The position numbers and the translations under genes are program-made. Positions 25,101 to 32,363 of a stretch of 64,000 nucleotides of DNA are shown here, piece after piece. The stretch is from assembly GCF_030697375.1 (NCBI RefSeq), contig NZ_JAUYQD010000061.1, positions 1 to 64,000 of the forward strand, given 5' to 3'. The stretch comes from Rhodoferax sp. Its GTDB lineage: Bacteria > Pseudomonadota > Gammaproteobacteria > Burkholderiales > Burkholderiaceae_C. A model generated the notes under the pieces. It searched no databases, was not told the DNA's origin, and saw only the letters and a list, made by a program, of their open reading frames with translations. How positions within the stretch are numbered: the stretch's first letter is position 1; each line of letters opens with the position of its first letter.

Positions 25101-27126
25101 AGGCCGAACCGGACATCGCCGCCTGCTTGAGCTTGGCTTTGACGTTGCCCGACAGGTAGTCGTCGGCGGTTTTCCACTCTCCGTCGGATGGATCGAGGAA
25201 CACTTGGCCCGCTTCGGCGAGCGCGTCCAGCACCGCCTGTTCGGGCGCAGCCAGTAACGCTGCCATGTAGGTCGGATCGACCCGGCCGCGCCATTGGATG
25301 GACGCGGCCAGCGCTTCGGCCGGCTCGCCCGCCGTGCTGGGCTCCACCACCCGTGTCAGCGTGCGCCGCGTGAACAGCACCGCCTTGCGCGCCGTGTCGC
25401 TCTCATCGTCGTAGTGCTCCAGCGACAGCAGCAGCGGGTAGTCCGGGTCGCGCCGAAACGCCAGTGCGTTGGCCCGCGTGGACAGGCATCCGTGCTTTGC
25501 GACGTAGCGGTCGTAGGTTCCGTTGAGCATGGCTCGCAGGTGCCCCAGCCGTCCATCGTCGTCGTCCGCCAGTTGCGCATCGAGCAAAGCCCGGGCATGG
25601 TCCCGGACCGCACAGAGGCCCGTCACGCGGGCACACTGCGTGGCGTTGAGCCGGTCATGGACATCGACCATCTCGCTGCCCTCGACCCGATGCACCCGCC
25701 CCTGATGGAGGCGATAGCTGCCCGGTCGGGCCCCGGCTTGCGCCGCAACCACCACCCGCAGGGGCGCGGTCTTGGCCGCCACCGGCTGGTAGACGCCCGC
25801 GGGCAACAGCGCGATGCGCTCCCGCAAGGCGGGCTCGAGGTCGCCTTCGAACACCGCCACCGGCACTTCCTCGTATCCGTTGCTCTCGCGGCGGATGCGT
25901 CCGATGCAGAACTCGGGATGCTGCGCGTACCAGGTGTTGATCGTCAGGTAGCGTTCATGGCACTGCGGGTGCTTGAGACTCTCGGGCACCATGCCCAAGG
26001 TGAGCCACTCCGCTTTGACCTCTTCTGCTCGCTGCCGCTTGCGCAGGAACAGGATGTCGGTCTGCACATCCGTCGACGCGATGCCGGCGAACGCGCCCTT
26101 GGGCAGCCGGATGGCGCCCAGCAGATGCGCCTGGGAGGCGACGTACTCGCGCACGCCGTCGTACTGGCCATCCATCGTGTGGCTGCTGGTGATGAAGCAC
26201 ACCAGCCCGCCGGGCCGCACCAGATCGAGCGCGCGGCCGAAGAAGTAGTTGTGGATGCTGAAGCGGGCATAGGCCCGGTTGCTCACGTCGGCGACCTTGT
26301 ACTTGCCGAAGGGGACGTTGCCGATCGCCAGGTCGAACCAGTTGTCGGGCAGCGCCGTTTTCTCGAACGGTGCGATGCGCACGTCCACGCCACTCGGCGC
26401 GTAGAGCGTCTTGAGCATCCGCCCGGAAACCCGGTCGATCTCGATGGCCGTCGTCGTGCTGCGCTCGGCGAGCGCGCCCGGCATGGCCCCGATGAAGTGA
26501 CCGATGCCGGCGGCAGGCTCCAGAATGCGCCCGCCGGTGAAGCCGAAGCGCTCTACCGCCTGCCACATCGCCTTGATCACGTGGACCTCGGTGTAGTGGC
26601 TGTTGTTGACGGACGCGCGCGCCGATTCGTAGTCCTCGGCGGCCAGCAGCGTTTGCAGCCGGCGGGCACGTTCGGCCCAGCTTCCATCCTCGGCTTCGAG
26701 GTTGAAAGTTGCTGGCAGGCCGCCCCAGCCGGTGTAGCGCAGCAGAATCTGCCGCTCGGTTGCGGTGGCCACCCGCTCCTCGGCCTCGATCTGGCGCAGC
26801 GTGTCGATGGCGGCCAAATTGGCCTCGAACTTCGCGACCGCGCCGGTCAGACCGTCCAGGTCGGAGCGTGTCAGCAACGGCCAGACAACGCGGCTTGCGG
26901 CCTCAGGGGCCGTGGCGACCACGCGCCAGTTGGCACGGACGTTCGCCGCTGCTTGCTCCGAGTCAGCGTCGCGAACGCTCTTGGCCGGTGACACCTCGAC
27001 AAGCCCAACGGGCTCGCAGGTGGTGGGTGAGGAAACGTGCTCTGTCGAGGACGAGAGGGCGGGGGACTCAGGCGTGTCCGGGTCGAACCCGGGCAGCCAC
27101 AGGGAAGGCGCGGTAGTGCGGGCCAT
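22108..27126 (-). CDS. Giant N6-methyltransferase/DEAH helicase fusion
   Basis: 1672 aa from the ATG at 27126. The N-terminal 110 residues are low-complexity. A gamma-class DNA methylase domain follows, with SAM motif EPAAGIGHF near 202 and catalytic motif GNVPFG near 271 (in place of NPPY/F). A helicase with Walker A VVGAGKTA near 875, DEAH box DCLFTDEAH near 1037, TATPVANT near 1093 and motif VI QREGRILRQGN near 1373 occupies the second half. The C terminus is a coiled coil. The layout recalls phage P1 DarB and related mobile-element anti-restriction or strawberry-notch-like proteins; no nuclease motif is seen. A role in protecting incoming element DNA is likely but inferred. It is preceded by a radC-type leader. 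Confidence 0.85.
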   Translation of the reverse strand: MARTTAPSLWLPGFDPDTPESPALSSSTEHVSSPTTCEPVGLVEVSPAKSVRDADSEQAAANVRANWRVVATAPEAASRVVWPLLTRSDLDGLTGAVAKFEANLAAIDTLRQIEAEERVATATERQILLRYTGWGGLPATFNLEAEDGSWAERARRLQTLLAAEDYESARASVNNSHYTEVHVIKAMWQAVERFGFTGGRILEPAAGIGHFIGAMPGALAERSTTTAIEIDRVSGRMLKTLYAPSGVDVRIAPFEKTALPDNWFDLAIGNVPFGKYKVADVSNRAYARFSIHNYFFGRALDLVRPGGLVCFITSSHTMDGQYDGVREYVASQAHLLGAIRLPKGAFAGIASTDVQTDILFLRKRQRAEEVKAEWLTLGMVPESLKHPQCHERYLTINTWYAQHPEFCIGRIRRESNGYEEVPVAVFEGDLEPALRERIALLPAGVYQPVAAKTAPLRVVVAAQAGARPGSYRLHQGRVHRVEGSEMVDVHDRLNATQCARVTGLCAVRDHARALLDAQLADDDDGRLGHLRAMLNGTYDRYVAKHGCLSTRANALAFRRDPDYPLLLSLEHYDDESDTARKAVLFTRRTLTRVVEPSTAGEPAEALAASIQWRGRVDPTYMAALLAAPEQAVLDALAEAGQVFLDPSDGEWKTADDYLSGNVKAKLKQAAMSGSAYQRNIDALEQVQPEDLQPAAIEPRLGAVWIPAMEVEGFIQQVLELKDCQVGYSAEAGAWSVRYGDWEARQNVKVTQEFGTSRMNAIELVQCALNVQVPTVRDRDPETDKYFVNPDETLAAREKLGLIKERFAAWAFDDTERREKLCRIYNDLFNATRPRHFDGSHLKLPGFSRCYELHPHQPDAVWRIVQSGNTGLFHVVGAGKTAVCVIASMELRRLGFVNKPCHVVPNHMLQQYTAEFVRLYPNASVLMASKEDLEGDRRRELVSRIATGDWDAVVITHSSFERIKMSPQFTETFIKEIIHEIEMAVRAEKSNDRSNRIVKQLEAMKKNWAVRLEKLLSDKKKDDLLTWEHLGIDCLFTDEAHLFKNLYRFTKMTRVAGLPMTSSERAFDLFLKTRYTMQVHGRAQRGVVFATATPVANTMAEIHTMMRYLQPKRLEELGLQQFDAWAATFGESVTALEIAPDGSGYRMHTRFARFINVPELMAVFGEVADIRTAEMLNLPVPTLRGGKPRIVACPASKALKAFVQTLVQRAEAIRNGRVKPQDDNMLAITTDGRKAALDFRLVAPSARFNENGKVAACVREIHVIWQRTADFRGTQLVFCDLSSPKGGRGFSVYDDLWERLIEAGIPEKEIAFVHDAETDAQKATLFKAVREGRVRVLLGSTAKMGIGTNVQTLLVALHHLDAPWRPCDVEQREGRILRQGNECEEVEIFRYVTEGSFDSYMWQTLETKARFIAQVMSGDKGLRSLEDVELAALSYAEVKALASGNPLVIEKAGVDAEVAKLSTLFSVWRNQCYANESEVGRLPMMIEALNKKIALCAQDVARIEPQTMQGMCLELAGRKIVGPDAAGEALRGLVKAVKEEVRTSSRMIERVVGRFGGFDLGILAARGEETPNLYLAGHCLYNAEPYQTGPALVAAVLAALASVGKLHADAMAQLETRHKRLEAIRLELARPFEHEGRLTDLLVKQRELLRQLDLDKDEAGSAKVDAEEARQAA

Positions 27127-27193
27127 CGGTGTGTTCTCCAAATGAATGGGGAACACGGCGACCCATCGGGGAGGCGTGCTCCCCGGGTGGGTT
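27127..27193 (-). promoter_or_regulatory. radC-motif-like leader RNA upstream of the methylase/helicase
   Basis: Minus strand: outer CCC/GGG arms and an inner CGGGGAG...CTCCCCG hairpin, then a terminal stem GTGTTC/GAACAC spanning CCCATTCATTTGGA with the Shine-Dalgarno GGAG at its edge, 8 nt before the ATG. This is the same architecture as the leaders at 18101, 20316 and 21053. Methylase genes are among the known targets of the radC motif. Confidence 0.6.
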
Positions 27194-27400
27194 GGGCAAA
27201 GAGGGTCGAGGTCGACCCGCAGGCAGTGGGCGGACGTGCAAGGACGCGCCGGAGTTCGTGGCGAAGCCGCCATGTCCGGCACGCGGTGCCGACCGTGGTG
27301 TGCGCAGTGAACCGGCCGACGGGCGTCGGCAGGCACGGGACTCAGTTCGGCCGCGGGGCGCGGAACCAAGCGGCAGCGGGGGGCGCTGCCGGTACAAGAA

Positions 27401-27422
27401 GGCGGGTAACGTCCGCAACGCC
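27401..27422. repeat. Intergenic 22-bp repeat, diverged copy 4
   Basis: Core GCGGGTAACGTCCGC: compared with the other three copies it has four changes. Two of these, A to G and T to C in the arms, preserve the dyad (GCGG/CCGC instead of GCAG/CTGC). It is abutted by the hairpin CCCGAT-gcga-ATCGGG (27421-27436). Confidence 0.6.
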
Positions 27423-27690
27423 CGATGCGAATCGGGAACGCTCGAAAGAGCGCGCGTGGCCGAAGCCGGATGCCTGCTCAGTGTGCGGGCCAGCGCTTAG
27501 AGCGGCCGGCCCGCCGATCGGTCGCCTGCAACAACGCCCGTGAATCGGTGGGCATTGTGGGTGGCAAGTGCTACCACGCGGCCGCGTGCCGTCGCGGCTC
27601 GTCGGGCGCTCACGGAATGCGCTGCGAGTGCTGTATCGCGGCCCAGCACCAGGGACTTGCGCAGCGCCCGCCGTGCGCGAGGCTGGTCGC

Positions 27691-28311
27691 ATGGACACAC
27701 GACACCATGAACTCATCGGCCCGCTCCATCACGGCACCGGCTCGAAGGCCGCGACAGCCATCGTCAGGGAGGGCTTTCGTCGCGGCCGAAGTCGGAGCTA
27801 CACCGGCACCGGCGTCTGTCTCAGCGAGACGCTCTCGGTGGCCTACGAGTACGGCATGTACGAGACGGGCGGCTGCGTGTTGCAGACCTGGCTGTCATCG
27901 ACCGCGCGATGGGCTGATAGAAGGGGTTGCATCACACTGGAACGCGCGGCGGACCGCAACACCTGGGACGACTTCTTCGAGACATCCGGGCTGGACGCCG
28001 TTCGCGCCTATGGCGGCAACGTCTGGGTGGTCTGGAACCCGCAGGCCTTGACCCTGGTTCGCAGGCTGTCGCACCGCGAGGCCCTCCAGGGGCTGTGCGC
28101 GCAGTTCGACAGCGATGGCCCCGACCACGGCTACAACGGGGTGGTGTCCGACTATGCCGGCATCTGGTGGGGCCGCGAGGCCGAAGACCCCAACCTCAGG
28201 CGCTTTCCGGATCATCTGCGCAGGCTGCAGCGCACGCTGAAGCGCTGCATGGACCGCACGCAGTCGCAGTTGCCTCGTTCCACGATCGCACCGGCGGACC
28301 ACGCCGACTGA
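27691..28311 (+). CDS. ART-like (ADP-ribosyltransferase-fold) protein, tentative
   Basis: 206 aa. The N terminus reads PLHHGTGSKAATAIVREGFRRGRS, then YTGTGVCLSETLSVAYEYG and GGCVLQTWL. This order (HGT, a GF turn, a G-x-G strand with a Ser, then an A-x-x-Y helix) is the pattern of PARP/DarT/KptA-like NAD-binding folds. A catalytic Glu cannot be placed with confidence. The rest (DAVRAYGGNVWVVWNPQALTLVRRLSH; DHGYNGVVSDYAGIWWG) is not recognised. It is the first plus-strand gene before the PRTRC cassette, 114 bp upstream of parB, and so may be cotranscribed with it. It could act as an effector, toxin or NAD-consuming modifier; all of these are inference. Confidence 0.5.
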   Translation: MDTRHHELIGPLHHGTGSKAATAIVREGFRRGRSRSYTGTGVCLSETLSVAYEYGMYETGGCVLQTWLSSTARWADRRGCITLERAADRNTWDDFFETSGLDAVRAYGGNVWVVWNPQALTLVRRLSHREALQGLCAQFDSDGPDHGYNGVVSDYAGIWWGREAEDPNLRRFPDHLRRLQRTLKRCMDRTQSQLPRSTIAPADHAD

Positions 28312-28425
28312 CCGTCGCTCTGTCCCGCTGCTTCGCGTCGATCGGTTCGTCGCTCGACCTTGAAGACCTCGCAAGCGCTGGGACCATGAAGCATGCCCCG
28401 CGCGGGCCGCAACCCAGGAGAACCC

Positions 28426-30213
28426 ATGCAATTGACCTTACCGATCTCTCGGATCGTGCAGGGAAAGAATCCCCGCGAGTATTTCGATCCCGACGAGATG
28501 GCCGAACTCGAAGAAGGCATTCGCGCCTTCGGCGTGATCGAGCCCATCATCGTGCGCCCCGTCCCGGACAGCGACCTCTTTGAGATCATCGCCGGCGAGC
28601 GCCGCTGGCGCGCCGCCAAGAACGCGTTCGGCGACAGCTACGACATGCCCGTCGTCATCCGCGACGCCAGCGACGCCGACAGCGAAGCCATCGCGCTGAT
28701 CGAGAACTACCACCGCGCCGACATGTCTGTGGCCGAAGAGGCGCGCACGGCGCAGCGACAGTTGCTGAGGAACCGTGGCGACAAGCAAGAAACCGCGCGC
28801 AACCTGGGCTGGTCACCGGAAGTGCTGGAAAGCCGCCTTGCGCTGATGGCCTGCACGCCGGCCGTACTCAAGGCATTGACGCAACGCCAGATCATGCTGG
28901 GGCACGCCGAACTGCTGGCAGGTGTTCCCCCGGAGAAGCAGGACACGGCGCTGTCAGCGCTCGTCGCGCACAAGGTGCCCGTCGCGGTGCTGAAGGCGCA
29001 ACTCGGACAGTTCGCGCGACGACTGGCAGACGCCATCTTCGACTCGGCGCAATGCAGCGGATGCCCGCACAACTCGGCGCGGCAGGCGGGGCTGTTCTCC
29101 GAGTCGCTCGGCGAAGGCCACTGCCAGCACCCGACGCACTTCGACGAACTCACACTGCAGGCTGTCGAGGCCAAAGCCACAGCACTCAAAGACGAATACC
29201 CGGTGATCAGGATCGTCAAGATCACCGACGGCTTCACACCGCTGGCGGTGACGGCGGATGGCGACCTGGGTGTCGGCGAGGCGCAGTACGCGTCATGCCA
29301 AGGATGCCAGTCATACGGATGTGCCGTCTCTGCCATGCATGGCTCCCTTGGCGAGGTTACTCGTTCGCTGTGCTTCGATGCCGGCTGCAACAGCCAGAAG
29401 GTCGCGGCTTGGCGCAAGGCCCAGCGCGAAGCCAACCATGAGTCCGGGCCGAGCGTCGCCGTGGCGCAGGGGAAGGGCGGTGCGCGCAAGAGTGCAAAGC
29501 CGGTATCCGTGCCTGCCCAGCGCAAGGCTGCGGCGAAGCCGTCCAACCAGACCCCGCAGCGCGTGGTAGAGCACCGGATCGCGCAGTGGCGCAGATGGGT
29601 AGCGAACGCGCTCATGACGCAGCCTGAACGCAATCACCGCGTCCTGATCGCTCTCGCGCTGGCCGGACGCGGCAGCGATCTTCGCAGCGAGCAGCTCGGC
29701 AAGGTGGTCGAGAAGCTTGCAGCGAGCGTAGGCCTCCGTCACTCGGACCTCGGAGGCCACCTGCGCCGCGCGGACGCCATCGGAGCGGATCAACTGGCGA
29801 AGCTGGTGCAGGCCGTGGCCGCATCTGCTGCGTTCGGCGTCGATACGCGCAACCTTGAACTGCTGTTGAACTACCTGGAGATCGATGAATCGCGCCACTT
29901 CCAACTGGACAAGACCTTTCTCGATCTGTTCACGATGAGCGAGCTGGAAAGCCTCGCCGGGGAGATGGGCCTGAAGCGAGCGATGGGTCAGGGCTTCAAG
30001 ACTGCGCGGGCTGCCAAGAAGGCCGAGTTCATCGCAGCACTGCTGGCCGTCAAGGGATTCGGGTACCGCGGCACGGTGCCGCAGGTCATGCGCTATCCGC
30101 GCCATGCCGTCACCGGCGCTGGATCCGACGAACAGGAGATGCCGCAAGAGACCACCGAGGATGGCGTCGTCGATGCGCCGTCCGACGACGAAACGCAGGC
30201 TCTGGCAGCGTGA
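28426..30213 (+). CDS. PRTRC system ParB-family protein
   Basis: 595 aa, ATG at 28426 with CAGGAG upstream. The N-terminal ParB/Srx domain shows the CTP/nucleotide motif GERRWRA (57-63) and ENYHRADMS (93-101). A helix-turn-helix region follows (ETARNLGWSPEVLESRLALM). The middle (210-330) is unusual: cysteine pairs CSGCPHNS, CQHP, SCQGCQSYGC and CFDAGC suggest zinc binding. A disordered Lys/Ala linker and a helical C-terminal domain complete it. It heads the cassette after which PRTRC is named (ParB-related, ThiF-related cassette). Classical ParB proteins load on parS and work with ParA; no ParA is present here, but a ParM-like actin (protein D) lies 9 kb downstream. Confidence 0.9.
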   Translation: MQLTLPISRIVQGKNPREYFDPDEMAELEEGIRAFGVIEPIIVRPVPDSDLFEIIAGERRWRAAKNAFGDSYDMPVVIRDASDADSEAIALIENYHRADMSVAEEARTAQRQLLRNRGDKQETARNLGWSPEVLESRLALMACTPAVLKALTQRQIMLGHAELLAGVPPEKQDTALSALVAHKVPVAVLKAQLGQFARRLADAIFDSAQCSGCPHNSARQAGLFSESLGEGHCQHPTHFDELTLQAVEAKATALKDEYPVIRIVKITDGFTPLAVTADGDLGVGEAQYASCQGCQSYGCAVSAMHGSLGEVTRSLCFDAGCNSQKVAAWRKAQREANHESGPSVAVAQGKGGARKSAKPVSVPAQRKAAAKPSNQTPQRVVEHRIAQWRRWVANALMTQPERNHRVLIALALAGRGSDLRSEQLGKVVEKLAASVGLRHSDLGGHLRRADAIGADQLAKLVQAVAASAAFGVDTRNLELLLNYLEIDESRHFQLDKTFLDLFTMSELESLAGEMGLKRAMGQGFKTARAAKKAEFIAALLAVKGFGYRGTVPQVMRYPRHAVTGAGSDEQEMPQETTEDGVVDAPSDDETQALAA

Positions 30214-30293
30214 ACGCCGAACAGGCACTGGACACGGAGGGGACGCCCCATAGGATGAATCCATCGGGTGTTCCCGGTCAAGGAGTGAATGAC

Positions 30294-30761
30294 ATGACGA
30301 TGTTCGAAGAACTGCATGCGCTGGCGACCGGCGCGACCCTCACGATGACCGTGAGCGCAGACGAAGAGACCGGCAGGATGACGGTCAACGTGATCCCGCG
30401 GCCGAAGAAGGACGTGGATGAACCGGCCCTGACGAAAGCGCTCAGCCTGACGGCCACGCCGCAGGAGTTCGATGCCGGGTTCGTGCAGGCCCTGCGGGGC
30501 TACCGCGAAGTCCGGCACAGCCTTGCCGAGCAGGCAGAGGCGACCAAGGAAGTGCTGGAAGCGGCCAAGCTGGCCTCGGTCAAGAAGGCAGGGGACGCGG
30601 CATCCAAGGTCGCAAAGCCCGCCGCTTCGGCCCGCTCCACCCCTGCCGCGGTCGCGACTTCGATCCACACCGCGAACAATGCGACCGACGACGAGGTCGA
30701 GAACGAAAGCCCTGTGCCCGCAGCGACCTCCGGCGGCGCATCGTTGGACCTGTTCGGCTGA
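30294..30761 (+). CDS. PRTRC system protein E
   Basis: 155 aa, ATG at 30294 after AAGGAG. The N-terminal 80 residues form a small alpha/beta domain: FEELHALATGATLTMTVSADEETGRMTVNVIPRPKK, LSLTATPQEFDAGF. A Lys/Ala helical middle and an acidic Ser/Ala linker follow. The last five residues, LDLFG, preceded by S, resemble the QL[SD]LF peptide that binds the DNA polymerase beta clamp. Protein E is a conserved PRTRC component of unknown function. It lies between parB and protein C, with gaps of 80 and 134 bp. Confidence 0.85.
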   Translation: MTMFEELHALATGATLTMTVSADEETGRMTVNVIPRPKKDVDEPALTKALSLTATPQEFDAGFVQALRGYREVRHSLAEQAEATKEVLEAAKLASVKKAGDAASKVAKPAASARSTPAAVATSIHTANNATDDEVENESPVPAATSGGASLDLFG

Positions 30762-30895
30762 GAACGAGTGTCCTCCGATAACCGACCGCGATGCCTCGAC
30801 TGCACGACGGGGCTTGATGGTCGGCAGTCCGCTGAGAGACTGACTGCAAGGCAACCGAACTCTGGTTGCCGTCATTGAAGACACAAGGAGTGACG

Positions 30896-31336
30896 ATGTC
30901 CATCGAAGTCCACGAAATCCAGCGGCGCTTCCGCTACAACGGCATCCAACTGCCGGACGTGCCGGGGCTGGAGCCGCGTGAAGTGCGCGATCTGTACAGC
31001 GCGCAGTACCCCGAACTGGTCAGCGCCGAAGTCGAACCCGGCGAAGTACGCGACGGCGTACAGGAGTTCACCTTCAGGAAGGCGGTCGGCACCAAAGGGG
31101 CGACACACCGTACTGGATCGCGCCTCGCCGCCTTGTTGGCAGAGGTCGGCGCCGAGGCTGATGGTGGCGTCTCTGGTGCGGACGGCAAGCTGGTCAAGGC
31201 CATGAGCCGCAGCAGCGTGAACCGATGTGCACAAGCCTGGAGTGCCTTCGTGCAGCGCGCGTATACGGCCAACCCGAGGCAACGCGATGGCTCACGGCTC
31301 ACGCCGCCGAGCGAAGCGCTGGCGCCACTGCCGTGA
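30896..31336 (+). CDS. PRTRC system protein C (ubiquitin-like), with extension
   Basis: 146 aa, ATG at 30896 after AAGGAG. Residues 1-68 form a beta-grasp (ubiquitin-like) unit: HEIQRRFRYNGIQLPDV, LEPREVRDLYSAQYPEL, VQEFTFRKAVGTKG. As I recall the family, protein C normally ends at or close to AVGTKG. Here about 78 more residues follow (THRTGSRLAALLAEVG...VNRCAQAWSAFVQRAYTA...). If this is a ubiquitin-like modifier, the GTKG could be a processing site for the JAMM protease of protein A, leaving a C-terminal glycine. The stop overlaps the GTG of protein F by 3 bp. The system's function is unknown. Confidence 0.8.
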   Translation: MSIEVHEIQRRFRYNGIQLPDVPGLEPREVRDLYSAQYPELVSAEVEPGEVRDGVQEFTFRKAVGTKGATHRTGSRLAALLAEVGAEADGGVSGADGKLVKAMSRSSVNRCAQAWSAFVQRAYTANPRQRDGSRLTPPSEALAPLP

Positions 31337-32340
31337 ACGGCGCGTTGACGCTGCCGCGTCTTGAAGCAGCCATCCCCAGGACGTTGGTGCCCTCCGAGTT
31401 GGCGAGCGCCAACGCCGCCGTCTCCCGCTTTCTGATCCAGGCGGGTGCCGTCCGCGAGGGTGACATACCGGCCGGGTGGGACGACACGCTGCGAGTCTGC
31501 GAACAGGCTCTCGATGCGTGGGTCAAGCGCGAAGTCGGCCCGCTGCACTGTCTCTCGCCGGGTTTCGCGATGGTGGCCGTGAGTGACAGCGACGGTCATC
31601 CGGTTGCACGCCCCGGCGCGCCACTGAGATACAGCGCCGTCGACCTCTACTGGTACGAGACGCGTGAGCACGAGTGGCCGATAGGCGAGGGGCTGGAGGC
31701 ACTGGAACGCGCGCACCCGGGCCTGGGTGCCGTCGTACTGAAGGTGCTGAACGATCAAAGTCGTTACGTCTATCCGCTCTTCACGCCCGATCTGGCCTGC
31801 GACGTGGCAACTTACGTCTACTGGTGCGGCGAGGAGAACGAGGAGATCGCGCTGGACATGCAGTGCGGGGAGGATGAAGAGGCGAGGGCGGTGATGCGCG
31901 AAGAGATGGTCACCCGCGCGACGCTGGAAGCGGCCTATCCCGAATGGGCAAGGCGCTGGCCGCACACGGACCGGCGGCAGCGTCGGACGCCGAGCTTGCG
32001 CAGTGCGGCGCGAACGCTCAAGGACCCGAAGGCGCAGCAGATCGCCGCCGATGCGCTCGCGTTGTCCCGCCTGCGGTTTGAAGACGAGTTCCGGCCCGAC
32101 ATCGAAGGCGAGTACATCGGCTTCGGCGCGGTGCTGTCCTGGCACGAGAGCGACGTCACGGTGCGCATCTACGACGATCTGCTGAACATGGCGCATCAGG
32201 CCGAGTTCTGCGACCGAATCGGTGAACTGCAAATTGCGCTGGACGCGCCACAGAGCATGGGCGCGTGGCAAAAGGCCATGCGCACGCGCTTCAAGGCCAT
32301 CGGGCTGATCGACCGCTTGATCCACCAGCTTTCGGCGTGA
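31333..32340 (+). CDS. PRTRC system protein F
   Basis: 335 aa from the GTG at 31333, which overlaps the protein C stop (GTGA). It is conserved in PRTRC cassettes and has no recognised domain. Segments: LTLPRLEAAIPRTLVPSELASANAAVSRFL, CEQALDAWVKREVGPLHCLSPGFAMVAVSD, an acidic Cys-containing middle (YWCGEENEEIALDMQCGEDEEA), a basic stretch WARRWPHTDRRQRRTPS, and a C-terminal YIGFGAVLSWHESDVTVRIYDDLLN. The middle could bind a metal or a partner protein; this is inference. It is tightly packed with proteins C and B, so expression is coupled. Confidence 0.8.
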   Translation: MNGALTLPRLEAAIPRTLVPSELASANAAVSRFLIQAGAVREGDIPAGWDDTLRVCEQALDAWVKREVGPLHCLSPGFAMVAVSDSDGHPVARPGAPLRYSAVDLYWYETREHEWPIGEGLEALERAHPGLGAVVLKVLNDQSRYVYPLFTPDLACDVATYVYWCGEENEEIALDMQCGEDEEARAVMREEMVTRATLEAAYPEWARRWPHTDRRQRRTPSLRSAARTLKDPKAQQIAADALALSRLRFEDEFRPDIEGEYIGFGAVLSWHESDVTVRIYDDLLNMAHQAEFCDRIGELQIALDAPQSMGAWQKAMRTRFKAIGLIDRLIHQLSA

Positions 32341-32363
32341 GACTGGAGGCCGAGGTGGTCGAG

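Larger units (their letters stand above)
27127..27690. other. Divergent regulatory region
   Basis: 564 bp between the methylase/helicase (-) and the ART-like gene (+). It contains the leader RNA at 27127-27193 and a diverged copy of the 22-bp repeat at 27401-27422 with abutting hairpins. No gene is supported. Confidence 0.6.

Noticed and set aside
22108..27369. Longer methylase/helicase from an in-frame ATG at 27369
   Set aside because: The extra 81 codons run through the leader hairpins and are Pro/Arg-rich; the ATG at 27126 follows the hairpin with a ribosome-binding site.
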